From contig JAEZZU010000090.1 in the NCBI GenBank assembly GCA_023418355.1, positions 1-14,537 on the forward strand: DNA of 14,537 bases, given 5' to 3'. The DNA is from Pseudomonadota bacterium. GTDB lineage: Bacteria; Pseudomonadota; Gammaproteobacteria; Burkholderiales; Burkholderiaceae_C. The notes under the pieces were generated by a model, which saw only the letters and a list, made by a program, of their open reading frames with translations, had not been told where the DNA came from and made no database searches. Within the stretch, counting starts at the first letter, position 1. The number at the start of each line of letters is the position of its first letter. This document shows, piece after piece, positions 6,815 to 13,082 of this stretch. Both the position numbers and the translations under genes were made by a program.

Positions 6815-6988
6815 GGAAAACACCGCCCTTAATTGATTTTCCAAGGTGTTGCCACCTGAATCATCAAGTGGAGCGAGGAAACTCGGGAAACCTCTTGGTT
6901 GCGCGCGCAACCTTCACCTTTACAGTCTCCGTGTTGCTGCCACAAGGCAACACCATTCCAACCAGAAAAAAAGGAACCTGAAGGTTCC
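6815..6988 (+). other. Hairpin-rich leader upstream of the Bug receptor gene
   Basis: The 201-bp gap between the Lrp-type gene and the Bug gene is packed with short dyads: GGAAAA/TTTTCC (6815-6820/6837-6842), AACACC/GGTGTT (6819-6824/6845-6850), AGGTG/CACCT (6844-6848/6853-6857), CGAG-GAAA-CTCG (6874-6885), a perfect 16-bp palindrome GGTTGCGCGCGCAACC (6897-6912), GTGTTGC/GCAACAC (6931-6937/6947-6953) and GGAACC-TGAA-GGTTCC (6973-6988). The last ends three bases before the ribosome-binding site. Some pairings exclude each other. No known riboswitch class was recognised. Confidence 0.4.
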
Positions 6989-7002
6989 ACGGAGACGTTT
7001 TC

Positions 7003-7968
7003 ATGTCCTTAGCCCGACGCAGTTTGCTCATTTCCTCCTTGCTCATGCCCCTGATCACATGGGCAGACAACTACCCCAGCAAAGCCATTGAATGGGTGGT
7101 CCCCTACGCCGCAGGCGGTGGTACTGACGTGGTGGCACGCGTGCTCAGCGAGCCCATGGGCAAGGCCTTGGGTCAGTCCATCATCGTGATCAACAAACCT
7201 GGCGCCGCAACCAATATCGGGGCGGATGCCGTAGCCCGCTCCCAACCTGATGGCTACACCATTCTGACGGGCGACACAGGCACCTTGGCTGCCAACCCCT
7301 ACCTCTACAAAAAGCTCAGCTACAGCGCGGAAAAGGATTTCGCTCCGGTTGGTCTGCTGGTGCGCTTTCCCATGCTGCTCGTGGTCAACAGCGAGTTGCC
7401 CATCAAGAACTACGCGGAATTCGTGGAATGGGCCAAACAGCAGGCAAAGGGCGTGTCCTACGGCACGCCAGGTGCTGGCAGCCCGCACCATCTCGCCATT
7501 GAGCTGCTGCGCGCGCAAAGTGGCTTGAACTTTGTGCACATTCCCTACCGCGGCTCTGCACCTGCAGTGCAAGATGTGGTGGCTGGCCAGCTGCCCTTCA
7601 TGTTCGTAGACACGGCCGCTGGCATTCAGCACGTGCAAGGCGGCAAGATTCGCGCCATTGGTGTGGCCAGCCCGGCCCGCCTGCCAACGCTGCCCGACGT
7701 GCCCACACTGGACGAGCAAGGCCTCAAAGGCTTCGAAGCCTATGCATGGCAAGGCATTGTGGCGCCGGCTGCCACACCCAAGGATCGCGTCGCCAAGCTC
7801 TCCGATGCATTGCAGGCAGCGCTGAAACAGCCTGAGATTGTTGCCAAGCTGGAAGGCATGGCGCTGGAAGTCACACCCAGCACCGCCCAGGAAATGGACG
7901 CCTATGCCAGCGCCGAACGCAGCAAGTGGCGCAAGGTGATTGAAGACAGCCAAATCACACTGGACTGA
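7003..7968 (+). CDS. Bug-family periplasmic solute-binding receptor (TctC-like)
   Basis: This 321-residue tripartite tricarboxylate transporter receptor is of the Bug type, a family greatly expanded in Burkholderiales. It has a signal peptide of about 21 residues (two Arg, hydrophobic core, cleavage after ITWA). The hallmark segments are WVVPYAAGGGTDVVARVL, near the mature N-terminus, then NKPGAATNIGADAVARSQPDGYT and the later VHIPYRGSAPAVQDVVAGQ. Such proteins bind small carboxylates in the periplasm. No TctA/TctB membrane subunits are nearby, as is usual for orphan Bug proteins, so the ligand is unknown. An aromatic or dicarboxylic acid would fit the neighbourhood, but that is a guess. GGAGA at 6991-6995 sets the ATG. 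A strong hairpin ends the transcript. Confidence 0.93.
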   Translation: MSLARRSLLISSLLMPLITWADNYPSKAIEWVVPYAAGGGTDVVARVLSEPMGKALGQSIIVINKPGAATNIGADAVARSQPDGYTILTGDTGTLAANPYLYKKLSYSAEKDFAPVGLLVRFPMLLVVNSELPIKNYAEFVEWAKQQAKGVSYGTPGAGSPHHLAIELLRAQSGLNFVHIPYRGSAPAVQDVVAGQLPFMFVDTAAGIQHVQGGKIRAIGVASPARLPTLPDVPTLDEQGLKGFEAYAWQGIVAPAATPKDRVAKLSDALQAALKQPEIVAKLEGMALEVTPSTAQEMDAYASAERSKWRKVIEDSQITLD

Positions 7969-8040
7969 GTCCGCCCCAGCAGATCCGCTTGTGCTGCTGT
8001 GCGCAGGTGGAGAAAATTGAGCCCACCAAGATCTCACCTT

Positions 8041-8080
8041 ACCAAGGCCTGCCACCCGTTTTCTGGCAGGCCTTTGGTTT
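8041..8080 (+). terminator. Strong hairpin after the Bug gene, abutting the marR start
   Basis: ACCAAGGCCTGCCA (8041-8054) pairs with TGGCAGGCCTTTGGT (8064-8078), a 14-bp stem with one bulged T and a 9-nt loop, followed by a short T stretch. It most likely terminates the Bug transcript. It ends only a few bases before the marR start codon, so it could also limit marR translation. Confidence 0.65.
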
Positions 8081-8082
8081 GA

Positions 8083-8553
8083 ATGAAAGCCATGAATTCA
8101 CGCGAACATACTGACTGGGTGCCTCTGGACAGGACATATACCCACCGCATACACACGCTGATGAAGCTGGCCGACCGCATCACGCAGATCGCTTACGAGC
8201 AGGAGTCTGGCATTCCCGCCCACGAGGCGCGCTGCCTGGCAGCCATTGGCAATTTTGCGCCGCTGTCCGTGAAGGATCTGGCGCGCTGTGCCAATCTGGA
8301 TAAAGCTCAGGCCAGCCGTGCGGCTCAGGCTCTGGTGGAAAAAGGCCTGATTCTCAAAGAAAGCAGCCCCACCGATGGGCGTGGTGTGGTGCTCAACCTC
8401 ACTGCGCAAGGCGCTGAGGTGTGGATGCGCACCATGCGGCTGGTCACGCGCCGTAATCAGGAAATCACGGCCTGCCTCAACGTAGAGGAAGCCCATCAGC
8501 TGGACCTGATTCTGGATAAGCTCGTGGCCCACGCGCGTTGCGATCAGAAGTAA
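8083..8553 (+). CDS. MarR family transcriptional regulator
   Basis: This 156-residue protein has the MarR winged helix-turn-helix at about 60-110: APLSVKDLARCANLDKAQAS leads into SRAAQALVEKGLI (recognition), then the wing with DGRG (98-101) and VVLNLTAQG. Flanking helices would form the dimer interface. MarR proteins of this type often repress aromatic catabolism or transport genes and release DNA on binding a phenolic ligand. The nearby catabolic operon or the Bug gene are plausible targets but nothing proves it. The start is uncertain: ATG at 8083 or at 8092, neither with a clear ribosome-binding site. The preceding hairpin occupies the usual leader space, so leaderless initiation is possible. 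Confidence 0.9.
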   Translation: MKAMNSREHTDWVPLDRTYTHRIHTLMKLADRITQIAYEQESGIPAHEARCLAAIGNFAPLSVKDLARCANLDKAQASRAAQALVEKGLILKESSPTDGRGVVLNLTAQGAEVWMRTMRLVTRRNQEITACLNVEEAHQLDLILDKLVAHARCDQK

Positions 8554-8624
8554 TTGCCTGAGCAGCAGGCAATATTTCATAGCTGTTATTCAGCAGCGGC
8601 CTACTTTATGCACAATATACGCAT

Positions 8625-9041
8625 ATGAGAATCCTTCACACCATGCTGCGCGTTGGCAATCTCCAGCGCTCTATCGATTTCTACACCAAGGTGCTGGGCA
8701 TGCAATTGCTGCGCACCTCGGAAAACCCAGAGTACAAGTACTCGCTGGCCTTTCTGGGCTATGAGGGTGGCAACCCCAACCAGGCCGAGATTGAGCTGAC
8801 CTACAACTGGGGCACTGAAAGCTATGACATGGGCACGGCCTATGGTCACATCGCCATCGGTGTGCCTGACGCCTATGCAGCCTGCGACAAGATTCGCGCT
8901 GCAGGCGGCACCATCACGCGTGAAGCGGGCCCCGTCAAGGGCGGCTCTACCGTGATTGCTTTTGTGGTGGACCCTGACGGCTACAAGATTGAACTGATCG
9001 AGCGCAAGGACGATACAGGCACAGGCACTGGTCTGCGCTAA
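8625..9041 (+). CDS. gloA: Glyoxalase I (lactoylglutathione lyase)
   Basis: This 138-residue enzyme converts the hemithioacetal of methylglyoxal and glutathione to S-lactoylglutathione in the cytoplasm. All four metal ligands of the bacterial Ni-type enzyme are present: His5 (ILHTMLRV), Glu57 (AEIELTYNWG), His75 (YGHIAIGV) and Glu123 (YKIELIE). The length is that of the short E. coli-like class, without the insertions of the Zn-dependent eukaryotic type. The C-terminal tail is Gly/Thr-rich (DDTGTGTGLR). There is no clear ribosome-binding site before the ATG. It stands alone, ended by a strong terminator shared with the convergent OmpA-domain gene. Confidence 0.95.
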   Translation: MRILHTMLRVGNLQRSIDFYTKVLGMQLLRTSENPEYKYSLAFLGYEGGNPNQAEIELTYNWGTESYDMGTAYGHIAIGVPDAYAACDKIRAAGGTITREAGPVKGGSTVIAFVVDPDGYKIELIERKDDTGTGTGLR

Positions 9042-9058
9042 ACCCTGACGCCTCGGTC

Positions 9059-9096
9059 AAAAACGCCCGGCCTGCTTACGCACCGGGCGTTTTTTT
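9059..9096. terminator. Bidirectional intrinsic terminator
   Basis: AAAAACGCCCGG (9059-9070) and CCGGGCGTTTTT (9083-9094) form a perfect 12-bp stem around a 12-nt loop, with a run of seven T (9090-9096) on the plus strand and an A-run at the left for the minus strand. It serves gloA and the convergent OmpA-domain gene, whose stop codon overlaps the T-run. Confidence 0.9.
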
Positions 9097-9649
9097 ATTT
9101 CTTCAGCAGCGAGACTTCCACCCGGCGGGCTTCTGCCAGATCCTGCGTGTCCTGGGCTACGGCTGGTTTGTTCAGCTGCATGGCAGACACGGGTACCCCC
9201 AGATCTGCAAGGCGTTTTTGCACTTCAAGTGCACGTTTTTTGGCCAGCACAGCGTTCTGCTGGGGATTGCCGGTCTGGTCATGAAAACCGGCGATCTGAA
9301 TCTTCTGCCCTTCGCGCCACGTCTCTGCAATGGCCTGCAAGCCCTGGTCTGCACTTTGGCGCAGTTCCGCACGGCTGGCAGCAAAGAAGAACTTCACCTT
9401 GTCCTGCTCTACGCGATATGCGGGTGTACCTTCCTGTACCACGGCCGATGGTGCCAGTGCAGGTGGTTCATAAGCATGTGGCGTCAGCGCTGCTTGCTGG
9501 AAAGTACCAGTACTGGAGCTGATGGCAGCTGAGGGGCCATCATTGGAAGCATCAGCTTCAACAGAAAAAGCCACAAGCATGGCAATGGCTGCAGCAAAGG
9601 CAGCAAGTGGCAGCAAAGGAGGATGGGCAGCGGCGCTGAACTGTGACAT
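9095..9649 (-). CDS. OmpA C-terminal-domain protein with N-terminal membrane anchor
   Basis: This 184-residue protein has a hydrophobic segment at about 11-30, acting as signal anchor or signal peptide. A Pro/Ala/Ser-rich linker runs to about residue 75, followed by an OmpA-like peptidoglycan-binding domain (about 80-184). The domain begins VKFFFAASRAEL and carries Asp124 in GFHDQTGNPQQN, then LAKKRALEVQKRL with Arg139, and ends with RRVEV (175-179). These fit the diaminopimelate-contacting Asp and Arg of the family, so it probably tethers the envelope to peptidoglycan. No beta-barrel is present. It is not an OmpA porin, and its specific role is unknown. It lies alone on the minus strand, divergent from pdxH. 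The ATG at 9649 lacks a clear ribosome-binding site. Confidence 0.85.
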   Translation of the reverse strand: MSQFSAAAHPPLLPLAAFAAAIAMLVAFSVEADASNDGPSAAISSSTGTFQQAALTPHAYEPPALAPSAVVQEGTPAYRVEQDKVKFFFAASRAELRQSADQGLQAIAETWREGQKIQIAGFHDQTGNPQQNAVLAKKRALEVQKRLADLGVPVSAMQLNKPAVAQDTQDLAEARRVEVSLLKK

Positions 9650-9825
9650 GGGCAGGATCTTGCAAGCGAACGGATGTGCGCAGTGAGCGTAGAGGAAACG
9701 ACTTAAGTGTTACGGGAAATTGTAAAAAAATCTATACATCGGTTAGATGTTTTTACTGCAGAACATCAAAAAAATGCCTAGAGACTTCCCTTGCATGGAC
9801 ACTTTCACGGTACACAATCAGCTCC

Positions 9826-10473
9826 ATGAGCCAAATTTCGACCCACATTGCTGATTTGCGCAAGAGCTACGAACGCGCGGAGCTCAACGAAGCGGCTTCG
9901 CATGCGGACCCGCTGCAGCAGTTTGACCAGTGGCTGCAGGAAGCCATCAAGGCAGAAATTGCCGAACCCAATGCCATGACGGTAGCCACCGTGGGCAGCA
10001 ACCTGCGGCCCAGCACACGTATCGTGCTCATCAAAGGCTATGACGAGCGAGGCATTGTCTGGTACACCAACTACGACAGCCGCAAGGGCAAGGAACTCGC
10101 AGGCAATCCTTTTGCTGCCCTGCAGTTTCACTGGGTAGAGCTGGAACGCGTGGTGCGTATCGAAGGCCGCGTTGAACGTGTAAGCGCTGAGGAAAGCGAT
10201 GCCTATTTCAACAGCCGCCCGCTTGACTCACGCATCGGCGCCTGGGCCAGCCCACAGAGCCAGGTCATCAGCAGCCGCAGTGTGCTGGTGACAAATGCCG
10301 CCAAATACGGTGCACAGTTCCTGCTGAACCCACCCCGCCCTCCGCACTGGGGAGGCTTCCGGCTCGTGCCTGACAGCTGGGAATTCTGGCAGGGCCGCAA
10401 AAGCCGCCTGCATGACCGCCTTCACTATGAACTAAGAAACGGTGAGTGGGTGCGAGAGCGTCTGGCCCCCTGA
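9826..10473 (+). CDS. pdxH: Pyridoxamine/pyridoxine 5'-phosphate oxidase
   Basis: This 215-residue FMN enzyme makes pyridoxal 5'-phosphate in the cytoplasm. Family landmarks appear in order: an N-terminal helix DLRKSYERAEL, AMTVATVGSNLRPSTRIVLIK (FMN contact around 65-70), WYTNYDSRKGKEL (79-91), YFNSRPLDSRIGAWASPQSQ, and the C-terminal block with RPPHWGGFRL (171-180), EFWQGRKSRLHDRL (186-199). The length is near the E. coli enzyme (218). The ATG at 9826 starts the canonical protein; the frame is open 61 codons upstream but through A/T-rich intergenic DNA. The 176-bp gap to the divergent OmpA-domain gene includes an imperfect A/T hairpin at 9724-9754 and presumably both promoters. Confidence 0.96.
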   Translation: MSQISTHIADLRKSYERAELNEAASHADPLQQFDQWLQEAIKAEIAEPNAMTVATVGSNLRPSTRIVLIKGYDERGIVWYTNYDSRKGKELAGNPFAALQFHWVELERVVRIEGRVERVSAEESDAYFNSRPLDSRIGAWASPQSQVISSRSVLVTNAAKYGAQFLLNPPRPPHWGGFRLVPDSWEFWQGRKSRLHDRLHYELRNGEWVRERLAP

Positions 10474-10489
10474 TTTCGACGGTTCAAAA

Positions 10490-10520
10490 ATTCAAGCTTT
10501 CCAATGTAGGAATCTTGAAT
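10490..10520. repeat. Hairpin after pdxH
   Basis: ATTCAAG (10490-10496) pairs with CTTGAAT (10514-10520), and TTCC/GGAA inside extend the stem with a small internal loop. There is no T-run, so terminator function is uncertain; it may cooperate with the larger element just downstream. Confidence 0.35.
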
Positions 10521-10551
10521 ACATTTCATGTAAACTAGATTCAAAACACCC

Positions 10552-10643
10552 AAAAAGATAGCTGCCAGCGCTTGAAAATATTGACTTTCAGATAGTTATG
10601 TCTTTGAAGTCAAAGAAAATTCAGCGCAAGCAGCTATCTTTTT
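10552..10643. repeat. Intergenic inverted-repeat element, copy 1 (terminator-like)
   Basis: A 92-bp element has 21-nt ends that are inverted repeats with two mismatches (10552-10572 and 10623-10643); the outer 14 bases, AAAAAGATAGCTGC and its inverse, are perfect. The 50-nt interior carries a second nested dyad, TTGACTT (10581-10587) and AAGTCAA (10607-10613). The outer A and T runs make it a plausible bidirectional terminator between convergent pdxH and the AEC gene, whose stop codon begins at its right edge. The left end matches copy 2 at 11789-11811 in 21 of 23 bases. Confidence 0.7.
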
Positions 10644-11587
10644 TATTGAATCGCGCTGATCAACAGCAGCATCAAAGGCACCGTCACAAGACAGCACATG
10701 GTGCCCAGTGCAATGCTCGCCGTGACCTCATCTTCCGCCACGCCATAGCGCTGGGCAAACATCAGCACATTCGCGCCCGTGGGCAATGCTGCAGCCAGTG
10801 CCATGGCTGCCATGGGAATGCCCTGCAAGTGCATGCACCAGGCCACCGCCAGAAATACCAAGGGGTGAATCACAATCTTGATGCCAGCCATGCGCAGTGC
10901 AGGTTTGAGCAGACTGCCAATACGGCTGTATGCCAGCGTCACGCCCACCAGCAGCAGCGCCATGGCGCCGAGCGCTGAGCCCAGCAGCTGTAGAGGTTTG
11001 TCGATCACAGCTGGGATAGCCCACCCTGTCTGCGCAAACAGCAGGCCCGCAATAATCGGCAGCGGTACAGGGTGCACGATGCTGTTTTTCATGGCCTGCC
11101 CCAGTGTTCGCAGCAGCCCCTGCGGCCGCCCTGCCCCGCTGCGCTGTCTGGCCTGAGCCACTTCCAGAATCAAGGTCCCACTGCCCAGCAGCACCAGCGC
11201 GTGCACGGAAATCAGCGTCAGCAGAACCACCAGCCCTTCCTTGCCCAGCACCAGACCAATGAGCGGGATGCCAATCATCACGTTGTTGCTGAAGGTATGG
11301 CCCAGCGCGCGTGTTGCAGCCAGGGTGTTAAAGCCGTTGACCAGCAAGGTGCCTGCGAAGACCAGCCCGGCTGCCATGAAATACACCACGATGGGCTTGA
11401 AATCCAGCTCCGACAGTTGCACGCTGGCCATGGTGCGAAACAGCAGCGCCGGGGTCAGCACATAAAACACCAGATGCGACAGATCGCGGATGGCCGTAGC
11501 CCGGATCCAGCCCAGCTTGGCGGCGAGCACACCGCTCATGATGATCAGAACAACAGGCAGCAAAGCCGTCAGCGCAGGGGAATCCAC
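10643..11587 (-). CDS. AEC-family (auxin efflux carrier/malonate permease type) transporter
   Basis: This 314-residue integral inner-membrane protein has about ten hydrophobic segments in two halves. Family motifs are NNVMIGIPL (101-109) in the first half and LPTGANVLMFAQRYG (268-282) in the second, with a hydrophilic loop of about 30 residues near 142-170. Bacterial members export or import small carboxylates such as malonate or malate; the substrate here is unknown. The start is chosen as GTG at 11587 because the longer frame from GTG 11617 would begin inside an intrinsic terminator stem. The ribosome-binding site is weak. The terminator just upstream suggests either an attenuated transcript or a separate small RNA. 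Confidence 0.88.
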   Translation of the reverse strand: MDSPALTALLPVVLIIMSGVLAAKLGWIRATAIRDLSHLVFYVLTPALLFRTMASVQLSELDFKPIVVYFMAAGLVFAGTLLVNGFNTLAATRALGHTFSNNVMIGIPLIGLVLGKEGLVVLLTLISVHALVLLGSGTLILEVAQARQRSGAGRPQGLLRTLGQAMKNSIVHPVPLPIIAGLLFAQTGWAIPAVIDKPLQLLGSALGAMALLLVGVTLAYSRIGSLLKPALRMAGIKIVIHPLVFLAVAWCMHLQGIPMAAMALAAALPTGANVLMFAQRYGVAEDEVTASIALGTMCCLVTVPLMLLLISAIQ

Positions 11588-11600
11588 GTTGCCACACCCA

Positions 11601-11638
11601 TAAAAAAGCCGAGGCACGCACCCTGCGTACCTCGGCTT
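11601..11638 (-). terminator. Minus-strand intrinsic terminator just upstream of the AEC gene
   Basis: On the plus strand AAGCCGAGGCACGCA (11606-11620) and TGCGTACCTCGGCTT (11624-11638) form a 15-bp stem with one wobble pair and a 3-nt loop. The six A at 11602-11607 become a U-tract when read on the minus strand. There is no T-run on the plus strand, so it is directional. It ends 14 bp before the AEC start. Confidence 0.85.
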
Positions 11639-11750
11639 GGCATCTTAAGAAGATTTCAGGATATGGACGGACAAACTGGCGACCGATTTCAGCGATCGCC
11701 GTGCTGGCTACGCAGCATTGCATGGATACAGACAAGGCTTGTCTGCATCC
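11601..11750 (-). ncRNA. Candidate small RNA or attenuator leader upstream of the AEC gene
   Basis: About 150 nt on the minus strand form a row of hairpins ending in the strong terminator. The first is a 12-position stem with one mismatch at 11724-11750 (CAGACAA/TTGTCTG core). Next come GGCGATC with GGTCGCC at 11678-11700 (one wobble pair), a small ATCTT/AAGAT hairpin at 11642-11654, and the terminator stem at 11606-11638. No convincing protein is encoded. It may be a free small RNA or a regulated 5' leader of the AEC transporter. No known RNA family was recognised and the 5' end is a guess. Confidence 0.45.
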
Positions 11751-11762
11751 CCAAATATGCAT

Positions 11763-11811
11763 AAAAAATGGCTTCAGCGCTGATGCAGCAAGCGCTAGCA
11801 GCTATGTTTTT
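11763..11811. repeat. Intergenic inverted-repeat element, copy 2 (terminator-like)
   Basis: This stretch reads A-run, CAGCGCT, spacer, AGCGCT, GCAGCTAT, T-run, giving an imperfect hairpin with A/T tails on both sides. Its right part (11789-11811) is the reverse complement of the left end of copy 1 with 21 of 23 identical bases. It lies 8 bp after the stop of the minus-strand membrane protein gene, where it can act as its terminator (hairpin followed by six U). Confidence 0.7.
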
Positions 11812-11819
11812 AGGAAAAA

Positions 11820-12173
11820 TCAGACCGTCACACGCGGTGGAGCACGTGCTTCAAAGGCCGTGAATGCGGCTGGCAGTGTTCGCTCATCGGAATGCCAGGC
11901 TGGCACGGCATGCGGCAGGCCATGGGGCGTCGGCACCAGCGCAGAGGGCTGATCGCAGCCGAGGTTGAGCTGGTCAAAAACCAGACACTCGAGCACAGAG
12001 TGGTCGCCAAACAGCGCGTGCCCAGCGTCATTCCATGCGGTAGCTTGTGGCAGTTCAGGTGCGTGCAGCACCTTGTGCATGCGCCCCAGCGCTGGTGCCA
12101 CCACCAGAGCCAATGCCAACCACCACGCCATCCAGAACGTGCGCAGTTGGTGCATGCGGGTCAACAAAGTCAT
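11820..12173 (-). CDS. Small His-rich membrane-anchored protein, unknown function
   Basis: This 117-residue protein has one hydrophobic segment (about 13-29, WMAWWLALALVVAPALG) followed by a region rich in possible metal ligands: His33, His37, His52, His58, Cys63, Cys73, His84, His88 and His94. The pattern MHKVLHAP, then HALFGDHS, then CLVFDQLNLGCD recalls small hypothetical proteins found beside metal-handling genes in Burkholderiales, but no function is known to me. It follows the His/Cys-rich secreted protein gene on the same strand, downstream of a Fur/Zur-family gene, so a role in zinc or other metal homeostasis is inferred. The ATG at 12173 was preferred. A TTG at 12209, overlapping the upstream stop, is the alternative start and would suggest translational coupling. 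Confidence 0.65.
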   Translation of the reverse strand: MTLLTRMHQLRTFWMAWWLALALVVAPALGRMHKVLHAPELPQATAWNDAGHALFGDHSVLECLVFDQLNLGCDQPSALVPTPHGLPHAVPAWHSDERTLPAAFTAFEARAPPRVTV

Positions 12174-12205
12174 GGCAAATGCACTTGTGAAAGCAAGCCC
12201 TGCAC

Positions 12206-12505
12206 TCAATGGCTGTGGCGCATGCCGCAGTTCTTGCCCAGCGCCAGGCCCTTGCAGCTGGTTTGCAGCTGCTTCTGGCAGTCATCGTAGTTTTTGCCCT
12301 GTTCCAGGCACTGTGCAGCCTGCTCATGGGCGCGTGCCATGCCACGGTGGCGCTCGATGTCTTCGAGGGTGTGCTTGTCCAGCTGGCTGGATGCTGGAGC
12401 TGCATGGTCATGCGCATGCTCATCCTTGGCATGGTCGTGGTCATGTGCAAACGCAGGGGCGCTCAGTGCCAGAGCGGCGGCGAATACGCAAAGCAGTGAT
12501 TTCAT
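12206..12505 (-). CDS. Secreted His/Cys-rich protein, probable metal binding
   Basis: This 99-residue protein has a clear signal peptide (cleavage after SAPAFA, residue 20), so the mature protein is periplasmic. It begins directly with HDHDH and EHAHDH (six His in the first 14 mature residues) and has five further His. Four Cys (66, 76, 84, 93) sit in a helical C-terminal half ending CGMRHSH. N-terminal His clusters of this sort are typical of periplasmic zinc or copper chaperones and sponges. With the Fur/Zur-type gene 56 bp upstream on the same strand, zinc is the most likely metal. AAGGA precedes the ATG at 12505 by about ten bases. I do not recognise a named family. Confidence 0.78.
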   Translation of the reverse strand: MKSLLCVFAAALALSAPAFAHDHDHAKDEHAHDHAAPASSQLDKHTLEDIERHRGMARAHEQAAQCLEQGKNYDDCQKQLQTSCKGLALGKNCGMRHSH

Positions 12506-12561
12506 GGAGTGAAGTCCTTGGAAGTGAAAGATGAAAGAAGCAAACGTGCTGCGTGTGGCGC

Positions 12562-13035
12562 TCATGCAGGGTTTTGTGCACATTGCGCACACTCGCCATG
12601 CATGGCTACGTCAATACTGGGATTGCGCACACCTGCGCTGTGTGCCAGTGCCTGGCGCAGCGCCTGCAGCGCTGACTGCACGGCGGCTGAGCCCTGGTCC
12701 AGACTGAAGTGCTGGTGGCAGCGGGTGCATTCGAGTTGCGGCACATCGCCGGCGTACTCTGCTGCGTGCAGCCAGTAACGCGTCACCCGCGAAGCATCCA
12801 CGCTACGCTGCAGCAAACCCGCCTGCACAAACCGGTCCAGCGCCCTGTACACGGTCACGCGGTTGACCACCACGCCACGCGCCTGCAAGGCGGCTTCGAC
12901 CGTGCTTTCGGTCCAGCCCTGCTCGGGCTGCTGCGGCAGCAGCTCCAGCATGGCCAGCACCGCACGCGTAGCACGCATGCCAGCAGGCAGTCGCAGTGGT
13001 GTAGAGGGAGAAACAACAGGCATAGGCAATTCCAT
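12562..13035 (-). CDS. Fur-family metalloregulator, Zur-like
   Basis: This 157-residue protein has the Fur-family winged helix (about 43-80; TVYRALDRFVQAGLL is the recognition region) and a dimerisation domain. Two Cys pairs, ECTRCHQ (103, 106) and ECAQCA (149, 152), form the structural zinc site. It lacks the His-rich HHDH stretch usual in iron-sensing Fur, and the neighbouring His-rich secreted protein points to zinc, so Zur is the best guess. The N-terminus is longer than usual and the start is uncertain: ATG at 13035 or 13023, or a TTG at 13062 that lies within the operator-like array. It heads a minus-strand group with two metal-ligand-rich small proteins and is probably autoregulated. 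Confidence 0.88.
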   Translation of the reverse strand: MELPMPVVSPSTPLRLPAGMRATRAVLAMLELLPQQPEQGWTESTVEAALQARGVVVNRVTVYRALDRFVQAGLLQRSVDASRVTRYWLHAAEYAGDVPQLECTRCHQHFSLDQGSAAVQSALQALRQALAHSAGVRNPSIDVAMHGECAQCAQNPA

Positions 13036-13039
13036 GGCA

Positions 13040-13082
13040 TTGCTAACGCAACACAGTTGCAATTATGCCTGTTGCAATTGCA
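13040..13082. promoter_or_regulatory. TTGCAA-rich operator-like array before the Zur-like gene
   Basis: The 50 bp between msrA and the Fur-type gene contains TTGC-TAAC-GCAA (13040-13051), GCAAC-ACA-GTTGC (13048-13060), a direct repeat GTTGCAATT (13056-13064 and 13071-13079) and a perfect palindrome TGCAATTGCA (13073-13082). Overlapping dyads of one core motif directly before a metalloregulator gene suggest an autoregulatory operator. I cannot confirm the Zur consensus for this group from memory. Confidence 0.5.

Noticed and set aside
6897..6912. The 16-bp palindrome as a stand-alone operator or origin motif
   Set aside because: It is GC-repeat in its core (GCGCGCGC), which easily produces palindromes; it is kept only as part of the structured leader.
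7009..8055. Minus-strand open frame of 348 codons
   Set aside because: It is antisense to the clear Bug receptor gene; it is a high-GC shadow frame with a Cys/His/Gly-rich, non-domain-like translation.
9724..9754. AT-rich inverted repeat upstream of pdxH as a terminator
   Set aside because: The arms (AAAAAAATCTA and TAGATGTTTTT, one mismatch) have almost no GC pairs, and no gene ends just before it on the plus strand; it is more likely promoter-region DNA.
11588..11617. Upstream GTG start (11617) for the AEC transporter
   Set aside because: It lies inside the terminator stem, and the extra residues would be encoded by the stem and its T-tract.
11328..11762. Minus-strand open frame of 144 codons covering the candidate RNA
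   Set aside because: More than half is an out-of-frame reading of the AEC gene, it crosses a strong terminator, and the unique part has no recognisable domain.
11072..11764. Plus-strand open frame of 230 codons
   Set aside because: It is antisense to the AEC transporter and runs through the terminator; its Gln/His/Arg-rich translation is typical of a shadow frame.
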